This document shows positions 1 through 18,994 of a stretch of DNA of 64,000 bases, one piece after another (the first letter of the stretch is position 1; every line of letters starts with the position of its first letter). Origin of the DNA: Xestospongia muta (Eukaryota; Porifera; Demospongiae; Haplosclerida; Petrosiidae); contig OY848929.1 of NCBI GenBank assembly GCA_963693285.1, positions 932,501 to 996,500 of the forward strand. Reading direction: 5' to 3'. A model generated the notes under the pieces. That model did no database searches and had not been told where the DNA came from. It worked only from the letters and a program-made list of their open reading frames with translations. A program made the position numbers and the translations under genes.

Positions 1-1
1 G

Positions 2-935
2 GTGGGTGAGGATGGTGTACCAATTGGTATGAGTAGTGGATCTGGTTTTGACTTTTCTATGGATCCAATGGCGGCTGATGATCCTGAACTAGCTATGGTC
101 TGTTATAATGAAATATTTCTCTTTAATTCGAGTTTATATTGTTAGGCTCTCAGGGTTTCATTGGAAGAACAACGCCAGCGTCAAGATGAGGAGACACGTC
201 GTGTTCAACAAGAGTCTTTGGAACAGATGCAAACAGGAGAAGGTAACCTTGTGATGATAGAAATGATTCTAATATAGATTTGCCTCTAAATATTATACTT
301 CATTTTTTATAGTAGATGGAGGTGAAGATGAAGGGGGGTTTTTAGCTCAGGCAGGTACTGCTGAACTCCCGTACAGTGAGGTAAGTATTTCTTCCATTAT
401 TGTTGATGCAGTCCTTCAACACACAAAATAGGGTATCACTGGACTTGGTAATGTACCAGTAAGTTCTTGTAGATAGAAAGAGATCTAATTTAACATGTGA
501 TTATCAATTAACTCAGGACATTTCCTCAATGTCTGAAGAGGATCAGTTAGCACTGGCTCTACAAATGTCAATGTCTGGTAAGAATAAAAGATGTTTCTTT
601 ACATGTTGTACACGGTTGTTTTCTCAGGGATGGGTCAAGCCATGGAAACAGAGGAAACAGAGACAACTGACGCTAGTACTCTTCCTGGTACTACTGAGAG
701 AGAAGAAGAGGATGCCGAGATGCAAGAATTAATGCAGAACAAGGAGTTTTTACAATCTGTGTTGAGTTCATTACCAGGTGTTAACCCCGAGGAAGCTCTT
801 CAGAATTTGCAGGAGATGACAGAAGCTGCTGAAGAGCAACAGAAGGAAAAGGAAAAAGATGGTGCCAATCAGGTATGTCTCAGTCTAAAGAGGTGTGGTT
901 AACTTATCTGTCTCTCTTAGGATGAATCATTATAA
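2..935 (+). CDS. PSMD4: 26S proteasome ubiquitin receptor PSMD4/Rpn10, C-terminal part
   Basis: The 3' part of a spliced gene that enters from the left edge. Exons: 2-97, 146-242, 313-380, 432-458, 517-577, 628-872, 921-935; phases agree and give 202 residues plus stop. PSMD4 sits in the proteasome regulatory particle and binds polyubiquitin. The visible part holds two ubiquitin-interacting motifs: DDPELAMALRVSLEEQ and SEEDQLALALQMSMSG. It also has the family's C-terminal block EFLQSVLSSLPGVNPEEAL and a short Glu/Lys-rich end. The N-terminal VWA domain lies outside the window. The last exon encodes only DESL and the stop, so that junction is the least certain; without it translation would stop shortly after residue NQ. 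No breaks were seen. Confidence 0.93.
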
Positions 936-1577
936 AATATTCATTGAGGCTGTAAAATAACTAGGAATTAATGTTGACTTTTGATATATTCACTGACATT
1001 ATTGAACCATAAACTCTTTCAAATGATGCGTTTGTCATAAGACTATATAGCATTTACCAGGTCCCCATGTGACCGAGACAAGACAAAGGGTTAAAAAAAT
1101 TTAGCCACTCCTACCATTTTGAATAAGACGAGGCTGCAACGGAAGTGTATACTGGGTGTGGTGCTGAGGGGCTCTTAAACTTTCCTTCTTGTCTCGATTC
1201 CAGTCGCCCTCTTGCACCTCAAGCATTCGTCAATTCACCAGTCAGTTCTCGAGTCATTTCAACGTGTAAGTATTGAATTGCAATAATTCTATTAGGCATA
1301 AAATATCTCGTATTTCTATAACTGTCCATCCTCTCCATTTTCAAAGCATTTACTATTTCAAGATGTAGTGATATATAAATGTTGTTGTTAATTTATATAT
1401 ATATATAATATATATTATACACTAAGACTTCATTGTACCAGTATTGTTTATCCTAGGGTTGTTATTTATAACTAGTTTATAATCACTTGTAATGACAATA
1501 ATTAATATCTAGTCGTGTGATAATACTTAATCCTTACTTTAGGGTGTTCATTGTTTCCTATCAATTTATCGATAATT
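936..1577 (+). other. PSMD4-GRK intergenic region with probable GRK 5' leader
   Basis: No coding ORF. A leader for the kinase gene is plausible. A non-AT-rich stretch at about 1120-1265 ends in a GTAAG donor at 1266, and an acceptor (CTTTAG) ends at 1542, just ahead of the ATG at 1578. This would make a 5' UTR intron of 1266-1542. The assignment rests only on splice-like signals and base composition. The rest is AT-rich, including a TA run near 1397-1420. Confidence 0.35.
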
Positions 1578-6622
<5,045 letters not shown>

Positions 6623-7667
6623 TTTATGTCTAAAATTTAATACAAAACCAGAAGAGAAATATGTAAAAATTATTTGTAGTTTTCAATATTAATTATAATG
6701 TATCACATGATTTTTTAGTAAAACAACAATGTAATGATTTTACCCAACATGTTTTATGTGTCAGGTGGCCCTAAGACTATATTGGACCATGTGTTATATA
6801 TATATATATATATATAGTTTTGTCCATTTCATATCAATTTAGTCAATTATTGTGTATGCAACTATTAAAGGCAACAAATTAAATATATTGGTTGGTGATG
6901 TACATAGCCAACCAATGAAATTAATTTACTCATACTGCGTGGACATAGCTATTTAGTGACTACTTTAAACAACATCATATAACTACTGATAACTTATAGT
7001 CTTTAATATTAAGGCAATCTTACTAGTTTGTCGCATTATACCAGCAACACTAAACTATCTTAGGACAATTTTTTATATATTTGAAATCTCATCTGTGAAA
7101 TTGACCTGTTATGTTATTTTCTTTATTTTCTCTTTTTTTCTCAAGATTAGTAATCCTCATTAAACATTAGAAGATCATTAATCTGTATTAAATATTTCAA
7201 CACATCTTATACCTCTCCGAGTTTTCTCTCTTACTCTCTTGTGTTCTCTCTCTCTTTATTATACATAAGACATTTTTGTTCACTCAAGCTATCCAGCATT
7301 GCTTGTTCTGTACACGTATTATGTAACTTTATGTAATGGCAGTTCTTTAAAATTCAATTGTTCTTTTTTAGTCAATTTAATTTTAGTTCTGTTTTTTGTC
7401 ATAATCAGTTATTTTATAATAAATTTTAATTAATTTGCATGTTTTATTAATTGTACTCAGTGTGAATTATTATTTAGCTTTTATTATTATTATTTTGTTG
7501 CAGACAACTTTAAAATAAAGTTCTAGTAAAAATAAAATTCTAGTTAATTAAAATTTGTTTAATTACTTAATCACGTGACAGGAAGTTATTATTCATAGCC
7601 CTGGTCTCTGAATCATTCTCTCGGCTCGCCCTCTCCTCTGTTTAGCAGGTTGATTCAAGGCTGCAAT
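6623..7667. other. GRK-MVP intergenic region
   Basis: AT-rich, no supported gene. Contains a TA run (about 6797-6817), T-rich stretches that may serve 3' end formation of the kinase transcript, and, just before MVP, a less AT-rich 100-bp stretch (7567-7667) that is the likely MVP promoter and leader. Confidence 0.5.
7572..7577. promoter_or_regulatory. CACGTG E-box upstream of MVP
   Basis: Palindromic CACGTG within TCACGTGAC, 96 bp before the MVP start codon. This is the core bound by bHLH-leucine zipper factors (USF, MYC/MAX, TFE families) in animals. It is a single sequence match and function is inferred from position only. The same core recurs upstream of five of the six nested antisense genes. 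Confidence 0.35.
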
Positions 7668-10600
7668 ATGTCACGCAAGATTGTAGGCATCCTTCCCAAC
7701 TATTACGTCCATGTTTTGGATCTAGTAAGTTATGTTACAGTGAACGGTTGGGTGATTATAGGGACGGAAATAACTGGCAACGCCCACATACAGTAGTTGT
7801 TATTATTAAAGTAGCCAATTTAATATTTTAAATATGTTTAAATACAAAAATTAATGTGTTGTTGACTTCTTAATGCTTCTTGCTAAGTAATAGTTTAACT
7901 AGTAAAGAATTAGCCATATAGATTAAGAATACAAGATGTCAGGTAACGAGGCCCAGAGTGCTAGTAATTATAGTTTAAAAGGTCATTAACTATTACATTT
8001 GGTCCAACTTGGACTCAATGACCTTAGAATATGTAGCAGTATACATAATAGATAGTGTTAGTATAACAATGACTAAGTGTTGTGATCTGATGGGTTGAGG
8101 TCAATTTTCAAAGTGAGGGGGAGACAGGGGCTAGAAATTAGCTGTAAATAGTTGTTATGTATTGAGGTGTGGTTCCTGTTTACGACACCCATCTTAAAAG
8201 AGTCATGACACACCATATGTTACGTGATATAATACTTCTATTGTCTTACCTTGTACTAGAACACTAATATTACCACAGTGGAAACTGGACCCCAGAACCT
8301 TGTCTTGCAGGATAACCATGTTTTGGAAGCAGGGCCACTTCCCTTTGTGACCATTCCACCTGGTCATTATTGCCGAGTAGAAAATCCTATTGACAGAAGG
8401 TAAGTACTGCTATTTGATATATAGATAGTTGATGTACAATAATAGTATTATCTAGTACTAATTCTATGTACATGTACATGTCTAGTCTAATCAAGTCTAT
8501 TATAAAGTAATTAGGTTCTTGGTAGTAATATTTTTGTTAATTAACATTCTCTAAGCCTTAATTATTGTAATTGTTATTGGCCCTCTCTCTTTTAGTAAAC
8601 CAATTGTGGAAGGGAAGCTATATGAGCTACGATTTGGTCACCAAGAGATAAGGCTTCATGATGTAAGAGATACTTGTATCTCCTCTCCTTTGATATCATA
8701 ATATATCATATATATACAAATACATGTTTTGTACATGTAGATCTGTTTGTACATCTACATACATGTATTTGTACATGTATTTTATACATGTATTTGTACA
8801 TGTACATGTAGATGTATTTGTACATGTATTTTTGAATGTTGTTAACTTTTCATACATGTAGTTGTCAATTGAGACGTAAGTTGTTGGTTTTTTGTTAGTC
8901 ATTTGTTTTCTTATTTCTCACAATGAAATAAACAAGTGATATATAGTATGATTATAACATTACAACTGATAATGTGATGTTTGGATAATGTTATTTGTAG
9001 TATTGTTTTATTATATTAGCTGATAAGTATTAGATATAGTACATCTTGTACTACAGTTAGGGATAAGTACATCTGAAGTGTTTTAGACTAGAGAACTGAT
9101 TTTAAACATTAAAAATTGTTTCAGTTTCTCTGCTGTGTCTCCTCTTGTTCATCTATTCATCCATTTGTTTCATCTATTCATCCATTTGTTCATTTATTCA
9201 TCCATTTGTTCATCTATTCATCCCTTTGTTTATCTATTCATCCATCTATCCTTTTGTTCATCCATTCATCTCTTTTGTATTAGGAACCCTTTCCTCTTTT
9301 TCCTGGAGAGTCTCTGCCAGAGAGTGGTAGTTCCACCAAAGGTACATTCTCTCTATTATTATTAACTTTTAGTTGTCATGACTACAGACTATTCTCGAGC
9401 TATCAAGAAGTTGCCACTTATCAAGGCAGACCATGGCATTCATCTTCTTGCACTAGTTGACATTGATGGTGATGAGTTTGGTCCTGCTCGTAAAGCTGGT
9501 GATGAATGGCAATTGAAAGGACCTTTGACCTATATCCCAAGTCCTGATGTGGTATGTGTGTTTGGAATTATTAGTATAAGATCATGGAATGAAATGCTTT
9601 AGTACAAGACTGAAATATGAATTCATAGGAATGAGCCTTAAAGTAGGATATCATTATAATTTCTATTAGAATAGGAATGGAATATCATGTTGTAGGAATG
9701 GACCTTACAATTTATTAAATGGTTGACAGGAATGGAATATCACGTTATAGGAATGAGTCTCATAAACACGAGATGTATAGTTATGTAATATTTATAAGTT
9801 CTTATATCATATAGCAAGTAGTCAAACTTGTTAATCCAATGATAATTACTCCTGGACATGCCATCCGTCTCAAAGCTCGTCAAGATCTTGTTGACAGTAC
9901 TGGAAGGTAAGACCACACCCTTTCATTAAAACTGGTGGTATTAAGTTATTATTAGTGTCCGTTACACTGGAGAGGAGTGGCTTGTGAGAGAGATTGGATC
10001 TTATCTTCCTGGAGTGTATGAAGAGGTAAATCTTGTCTTGTCTATATCATAGAATATTTTATAATTGTCTTGTATTAATTAATTGATTTTCAAATCAGAT
10101 CTATTGCATCTGGAAAAATCAAACTTTTTAAATTGAAACAATCATTTAAACTACTTAAGTCTATGATAGAATCTGAAGTTTTGCTTAGTAGGTTGCTTTT
10201 AAAAAAACAAAAGTGCAATTGTACAAAATCATCATTCCAGACCAGACTAGATCAGTTTATGTCATGAAATTATTGATATAAATTGTTCTATTGTTTATAT
10301 CTTTATAAATAAATTTATTCTATATTTCTCTGATGCACACACTCATTCTCTCTCTATTCCAGGTTGTTGAGGAGGTAGAAGCATATACTCTTACTCCAAA
10401 AGATGCCCTCCATATCCACGCTAATGACAATTATACTGATCAATTTGGCAAGACACGCAACATTGGGGAGGAGTGGTTAGTAACTTCAGAGGATACTGAG
10501 TCTTATATTCCTGATGTTACTGAGGTAAGAATGCTTTGTATAAAGGAGGCGTGTCTATAGCAACTGTTGCTAGCTATACAGAACTCTAGGACCATAGAGT

Positions 10601-13600
10601 TGAATATTTTTTCTAGCTAATATATTATTCATAGTGTGGTCAATTAATTATCAGTTAATGATAATATCAATAATAACACTAATAGCTAAAAATGTTGACA
10701 AAGAGTGAGTAAATTGAAGAGTGTTAATTGTCTTTACAATAATGTTTGATGTTGTGAGTCTTTTTTTAACATTTGATGCTATCAAATATGGTTGCCTTGG
10801 TGATGACACTATAAGCAAATATATTATAGATAGGTTCATCCCATGAGATCAATTCTCACAAGATCAACTCAACAAGATGTATTTAATTTGACTGTTGTGT
10901 TCTCTAGTCTATATATATGATGATGATAGATATTGACTGAACTTCAGAGTAGGTTTCAATAATAAGAATGGAATAACAGGATTAATGTTATCCCTTCCCA
11001 TCTCTCCATTGTACTCGAAAAGGAGTAAGAGTTTATAACATTAGGTACAAAACCTCTTACTTGATACTCTAAGGTTCTTTTTAAAGTAGCGCATTCTTTA
11101 CAACATTTATTAGTTTGATTTGGTATTTAAAAATAGAGCAGTAATCAGAGTCACTCCTAATATCTATATTTTATGCCTCTGTTAGAGCATCTTGTAGTAC
11201 TGACTCAATGCCAAAGGATCTAATAGTGCCAACTCAGCACAATATCAGCTAAGATACATTCTAGGGAGTAGGGAACGTGACCCTAATTAACTCTTAACAT
11301 ATTATATCACAGCTGTTATATCAAATGTTTCTATTTTAAGATGGGTTATCTCATTTATTTGTAAACTTATTGTAGTATGTTTATAATTGTTATTGGAATT
11401 GTCAAAACAATTGCCCCCACATAATAGTAATCAATGTCATCATTTATATACCTCCAAAGTAACGTATTAGGAAGGGTAGTGTCTGACAAAACGATTATTA
11501 AATTTAAAAAGTTAATTTGATATATCAATCAGATACAATGTGTCTCCTTGTATTCTAATGATTACTGTCATTGATTGGTGTCCTCCTATAAGGTGACAGG
11601 AGGAAACCAATAGCCACCTTACAGCCTGTAGACTATTGTTATTTCTAGAGGTACTATTATTACTTGTAGTATATATTAGTCACATTATAATACTGGACCA
11701 TTGGTATTGATAGAAAATAGACTTTTACTTAAGATCTTCAAGATCATTTAGAGTAACCATTTGTGGATAAAGCCACACCCACCTGTTAATCCTGTGATCA
11801 TTTATATTTGGGAAATGACATTTAGAATTTTAGTTCAACATAGTAGTTGTCCACATAATTATTGTAAGGTACCAATTGTCTTACAATGTAGCTTGTGACT
11901 TTCCTGTATAGGGAGGAGCTTTAATACTTGTACTAAGAACTCACTATATTGTTATTGTGTATTTCTAATGGACACATCCTTGTAGTATTACATTGAACTA
12001 GTGCTTCTAATAGAGTCCATGTTTACTATCAATGTTTAATTGAACATGTAATCAACTGTTTAATCATTCAATTTAATTATTACAGGAGGTACTTCGTGTT
12101 GTTCAATTGACTGTTCTCTCTCGACGTCAATATTGTGTAGTCTGTAATCCTCTTGGAGATGATAGGAGGCCTCGTCTTGGCTGTAGAGAACTTCGTAAAG
12201 GACCAACATGCTTCTTTCTTCATCCTGGTAAGTTAGTGTTAGGAAAATGAAGGAAAAGTGTGAGAAAGCCTGAAGAATTACCACCAATTTAGTGGATTTT
12301 CAAGTTGAATACAAGTAGAACCACTCTGTGTTACTCCTACATTATAAGTTTGATAACAAAGAGACTGGTAGTCTATCTTGAAGCTTGAAGCATCATTTGT
12401 GTTGACTGTCTACTCATGGAAATCAATACTACTTCAGTTCATTCTAAAATTAGCATATGTCTCAACCTCTGTCTGTTATTTTTAGTTACGATGAATTTCT
12501 ATTTTTAGCATTAATACAACAAGATAATAATGAAAATTACTTTTATAAAAAGTTATTTTCATTATTATCAATAGTTGAGTGTAGTTTGTAAACATAGTTT
12601 ATATTGTATTATGTAAGAGATCTATATTATATATCCTTCTCATATCACATTAGGTGAGGAGTTGGAGAAGGGTATTCAAAATGCTATCATATTAGAAGCT
12701 GATGAAGCTCTTCTTTTGACAGCACAGGAAGAATTTGATGACATCCTACCTGATGGTGAGTACACATTGTTTCTTTGATGGTAAGTACATACTGCTTACC
12801 TGATGGTAAATGCACATTGTCTGGTAGACATTTTAATAGGCCTTTTGATTTCCAAGTAAGCATTCATTTACTTTCATACTGTTATATAAACTAAACACAT
12901 GATAAATATTCTATCCATTATGTGAGAGATGTCAACATTTGTACATGTGTCAAAACAAGTTTCCCTTGTCAGAAAATTGTAATAACTTTGCTTTGTCTGT
13001 ACATCTATCATTTATTCTTTATCAGTAATGTAGATTAAGAAGTTAGTATTTTTTATACTATTGTTATCTATATATTGTACGCTAGGTACCAAAGTTCATC
13101 GAACACCTGGTGACCGTTGGATGGTACATGGTCCAACTGACTATATCCCACGGACTGAAGTGGGAAATATTACACAAAGGTCAGGCAACAATTTAATTGG
13201 AATATTAATTATTACATATCAATAATTGTATCATAGCAACAGAAACTGTATCATAGCAACCATGTGATATTATGTGTATAATGGTTTACAAACTTGTTAA
13301 TTGATCAAATGTACATTATCTTTGAAGTAATTGAGAACTCTTGTTGTAATTTGTATAATTTGCTGATGTAGTATAAACATAAACACATTGTAAGCCATGA
13401 CATGATATCAGTCAGTGTTTATCAACAATAAATGAGATCACTACACTACACAGTAATATATTGTGATATCTACATCATAACCTTTTTTAGTAACATCTTT
13501 TTTTAGGTCATAATTCATACAGTAGGTCACACCCACTTTTATTATCTTTTTATACACCCAAATAGTTTAACAATATTCATAATATATGTTTTATGCAATA

Positions 13601-16600
13601 TTCACACACAACATAACCTTACACACTAATATACTGAGATACCTACACAGTAATATACTGAGATACCTACACAGTAATATACTGAGATACCTACACACTA
13701 ATATACTGAGATACCTACACAGTAATATACTGAGATACCTACACAGTAATATACTGAGATACACACAGTAATATACTGAGATACCTACACAGTAATATAC
13801 TGAAATACATACGGTGATATACTGTTATAACGTTATAACGAAAGTACCATATCTAATGTTTAGTTGACTTTTCTAGAAAAGGTTAATATTTATTTTATGT
13901 GATTGCTGTCTTATTTTTAGGAAAGCTATACCTCTCAATGAAAATGAAGGTATTTATATCAGGAATATACAAAGTGGTCAGGTGAGAAATATATTATATA
14001 CTTGTATTGTTTGTGTCATATACATGACATTACTATAATTATTTATAAGATTGCCATATTATATTGCCACTGACAACCACTGGACACATGTAGCACATGT
14101 AGTTGTGAGAACAGTTCAAAGTAATCATGAAATTACAAGACTTCTATCTTTAATTGGTCATGTTAAACATACATCATTAGGGATGGTACAAACATTAGGA
14201 AAACACCTTTAATGTTATACTGAACGCTATACAAATGGTTATAGTTTGTAACTAGTGTTTTGTTATTGGAAATAGTTGAATGAATCAATGTTAGTTACTT
14301 TGTTTACTATAAACTCAGTTAACTATAAACATTGTATTGTAGTGGTTCATAAGATATTCCATTGTTATGCTCTATTTTAAAATTTATAATATTAACTCAT
14401 TTGTTAGGTCCGAGCTATTGTTGGTCCACAGTCATATCTGTTACAAGCATTTGAAGAACTTTATGAGAAAGAACTGACTCCACTTGTGGAGGAGATACTA
14501 AGGTAAGCCGTAAAGTGATAGATAATTCTATCAGACAATATAAATGTATCATCTGATCCCAGTTTCTAACAAACTATGTAGCATATCCATGTTTTTTTAG
14601 GAAAAATTTCAGGGGGGCAAACCAATTTTTTGAGAAATAGAGGGGGGGGGCATAGGTTGGAGCTAAAATACATAAAATAAAAATTAATGTATTTTGCTGC
14701 TGCAAGCTCGGGGGGGGGGCGAAATTCCCTCCCTTGAACATCCTAAAAAACCATAATATCATGTGACTTGTGACTGTAATGATGATATAATATTTGCATC
14801 AGCTCAAATGTTAAACTATGATTTAGTTATAATTAATGATTAATACGCTCGAGTGGTTTGTGTGTGGATTACTTACTGCTAATCAAAACTGATCCAATTA
14901 TTATTCAACATTATACAATCATTATATATTGAATTGAATTAAGTTTGTTAGTAAACTATTAGTCACTATTTGTTTTGTTCTTGTTTTTCATAGGGAAGGT
15001 GGTGGTGTTGGAGATGAGAGTATTAGAAAGATAGCCTATTTTGACAGTGCTAAAGATCCCTCCATTTTCAAAGGAAATGTAAGTTATACCACACATTTCG
15101 TGTGCTCCTCCCTTGCTAACATTATCATGTTACATTAAACAAGTATATTTGTATTATACGTAAGCATGTAGTAAAATGTTTCTTTAGCATCCTTTTGATA
15201 TCATCATTGTACATAATCTAGTCTCCATAATAAATAACAGCTAAATCATCTGTCTTTATCCACAGAGCAAGGTCCAAAAAGTTCTATTTCTAGGAAATTC
15301 AGTCCTTAGGACTCTCCCCTTTCTAAGTGTACAGTAATATGACTTGGAATACTTGCTTGTTGGTGTCTTAAGAATATGACTTGGAATACTTGCTTGTTGG
15401 TGTCTTAATAATATGACTTGGAATACTTGCTTGTTGGTGTCTTAATAATATGACTTGGAATGCTTGCTTGTTGGTGTGAAAACAAGTCTGATTTAACACT
15501 ATTGTACATTTTACACTAATACCAGTCTACTTTTGTGTCAATGGATGATGGAATAATCATGTGTAATATATATGTTACACTGCGACAGACTACAGATGCT
15601 TCTCTCAAAACAATAGATTAGTGTATATTAGTGTCCATGATAGGTGGATGAAACCATCAATGTGTAATAATGTATCATTTTCTTTCTACATTATAGACTA
15701 GAGACAAAACTCGTGTAGTGACCTATCGTTGTCCTAGCAACTGTGCTGTTCAAGTAAGTGATTAACACTGTGTTATGTTAAACATTTATACACAATCTCC
15801 CATTAAGTATCTGCTATTGACTGTTTAAGTAATGTTATATGATATTAATGAACTACTTGTTAACCTTCACTGGCTAACCAGGTGTTCATATTAGCAGTAT
15901 GTATGCCAACTATTGTTTGTCTAGTGGGATTAAGGATTAATTTTACATTCCATAAAGACTTCCACTTTGAGAAAGGGTTTGATCACAACTCCCTTTTCTG
16001 TATAGCTGTAAAACACTCATAAACAAGTAATATAAAGGGACATTACTAGCTTGATGACTTTAGTGATCTATTATAGTGTCATTTGCTAGTTAATATGATA
16101 CTAATAATATCCCTTATGCACATATATTAGGTATATAACTATATTGAGAAAACAGCTAGAGTGGTATTTGGACCAGACCTAGTTGTATTAGAACCTCATG
16201 AGAACTTCAATGTCCTCAGTCTTAGTGGTAAGTTAGTAGTTTATGATGGATCATCTCTTTCATGTTTACTGCTGTAGCTGGGAAACCCAAAAAAGAGAAT
16301 GCCTTGAAGACTTTCTGCCTGTTCTTAGGACCAGACTTTATAACTGAGTACATTACGGTAAGTATTCATGATATCAAGAAATAATATAATTGTTATTACA
16401 TAACATACAGAAACAATTAATTAATAAGAGTACATAATAAAGTTGGAAAAATTAGGCTATAATTAATAGAATTGGGAGACACATGCTCAATACATTCACA
16501 GACGACAATACAAAAACACTTAAGATCAGAAATCAAGTAGAAAATTGGAAACAAACTTGTAATCATAACAAGTGACATTTAATATTATCATATAAAGTTA

Positions 16601-18950
16601 TACAGTAATCAACTATGCTAGTAGCTTGCATTGTCAGTCAGCTGGTGGAGGATAGTCCTTCCCTCTTATGATGCTCACTGCATTCCCTGTGTTCGTACAT
16701 TGGATAGGTTCCTGAACAGGGTCATCCTCTCCCATGTGACCATTATTGCAAACTAGGAGGTACAAGGCAACATACAATAAGAGAATAGAAAGGAGAAGAA
16801 GTGGAAGTATAGTATCACGAAGATAACTGTTTTGACATGGTGCAGCCTGCACGTTGGGTCGTCTGTGGCCATTAACAACTAGCTCAGAGGGATAGTTACC
16901 AATTTGATCCAAAGACTCCTCGACGGGAACGCTCATGAGTGGAACTCGAATTGCTGGAGGTTGCCTCATTGCTAGTAGAGCTAAATAGACCAATATGATA
17001 GCAGATATGATAGTGGCAAGTAAAACAGCAATTCTTTCTTCCATGTTACTGCAGGTGGTTGCAGGATTAATGTCGATTCGTAGTTTCTCTAAATACCAGT
17101 GATATCTGCAGATAAAAGTTTACGAACAAGAGTCTTCCTTTGTCGCAGCAATTTTCCTCGACTCGTCGTTCAACTTATCTTTATTTGCAAAATACAAATC
17201 ACGAGTTGCAACCTTGCATAAACAAGATCTCTCAAAGTTACTTTTGTTCTGACTGGCAGAGAACAGATTTATTCTCGTTTTATATATACTCGAGAAATCG
17301 AGTTCCCCGGCGGCAAATTTTATAATTCTTATACCCACGTGTTTCCAATGTTTATATGAGCCTGTGGTTTGAGATGCCCTGTACGATACCCCCGGTAAAA
17401 GAGTGCTATGATTTGAGAAGCCCTGTATGAGGCGGAGTATAAAAGAGTGCTAATCCGTTATAGTGGTTTCTAGCCTATAGGTGCACTATAAGAATAATTG
17501 TAAACACTTTGGTTCAGCTCACTATTTAAGGGGTGTGCCCAGGGCACAATATGGCAAGTGTATTCAAAATAAAAATGGCAGTTCACATGGGATATTATAA
17601 AACTTATTTTATATACAAAACATGTGTTATTTAGGTGACTAAGCCTAGCCACGTGGTCATTTTAAACACATGTAAGAACAACAGAGAGCCTATGGCTGAT
17701 AGCCAGGCTAAGTTGAAGGTATTTCTACATATACATAAACACAAAATTAGAGTAGCTGTTCAGGTTGAAGTCCAGTATACAGAAGATCCTCCAGACATGA
17801 CCATCCCTTGAACTTTCAGCAGGTTCAAAGTCCTCTTCATCATCCACCAGATCCAGCAAACATTGAAGTAACTCACGGTTATCAAGTGATTGCGAACTTC
17901 TTGATGAAAAATAGTGCTTGACTTTTTCTAATCTTGTTATTTTTCATCGTTACTAGAAAAATTTAGCTCCATTTGGAAGCGTACTCCCAACCTAGGATGC
18001 TTTTTCTTTGGAGCACATGGTTCATTACAACTAGTAGCCATCTTGCTATAATTAAGCATATAACATCTTCGAAGTCAAGGAAACGTTCCCAACCCCACCC
18101 TTAGCAACTCTGATCTAGTGCTGAGAAGCACTGGATATAACAACTACAGCTTATAAAGCATAGTGAAGCCACGAGGCCATAACTTAATTAATTTGCTCTT
18201 GGCAGGCCTTTTTTATACCGCACCTACTCATTTAACCAAATTGAGGGGTGAGAAGCCGTTATATTTGAATATCCATAGTTGGTAATCAATTTTCACTTCC
18301 GGTTAATTATGGTTTTGTTTAATCATTAATTTAGGTGGAAACTTCTGACCATGCTCGTCTAAAGATCGCTATTTCTATGAACAATGAATTTAGAGTAAGT
18401 TATGATCAAACCATCTCAATTTATTGTTTATTTGATACATTGTTAGGTTGAGAGAGGTGATCCTAATAGTGAGGCTATGTTGTTTAGTGTCCCTGACTTT
18501 ATTGGATTTGCTTGTCGTGAAGTTGGTAAGTGTCAATATAGATTAAGTTATTAAACTATGTACAGTGTGTTTATGAGATTGAAGTATGAAATATGGAATA
18601 TTCTGTTCTATTTGTTGTTTCATAGCCACTTACATATAATGTTGTATTCTAAGCATAATAAATTTATTTCTGTTTCTCTTCTATAGCTAGCAAGATTAGA
18701 GGCAAAGTTGCCTCCATTCCATTTGAACAGTTTCATAAACATTCTGCTGATATTATTACAGCTGCTGTGTTTGGGAAGGATCCTGATGGAACAGTTCGCA
18801 CTGAAGTAGTGTTCCCAGCAAATAATCTTGTAAGTTTTATACTTGTTATGATGCATTACATGGCAATGAGTTGTTAAATAAATAATATTTTGTAATTTGT
18901 CAATTGGGAGGGAAACTAACCATAACTAGGAAAGACTATTCATAATCTCA

Positions 18951-18994
<44 letters not shown>

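Noticed and set aside
1397..1420. TA-rich run as promoter TATA element for GRK
   Set aside because: Simple TA repeat; several occur throughout introns, so position alone gives no support.
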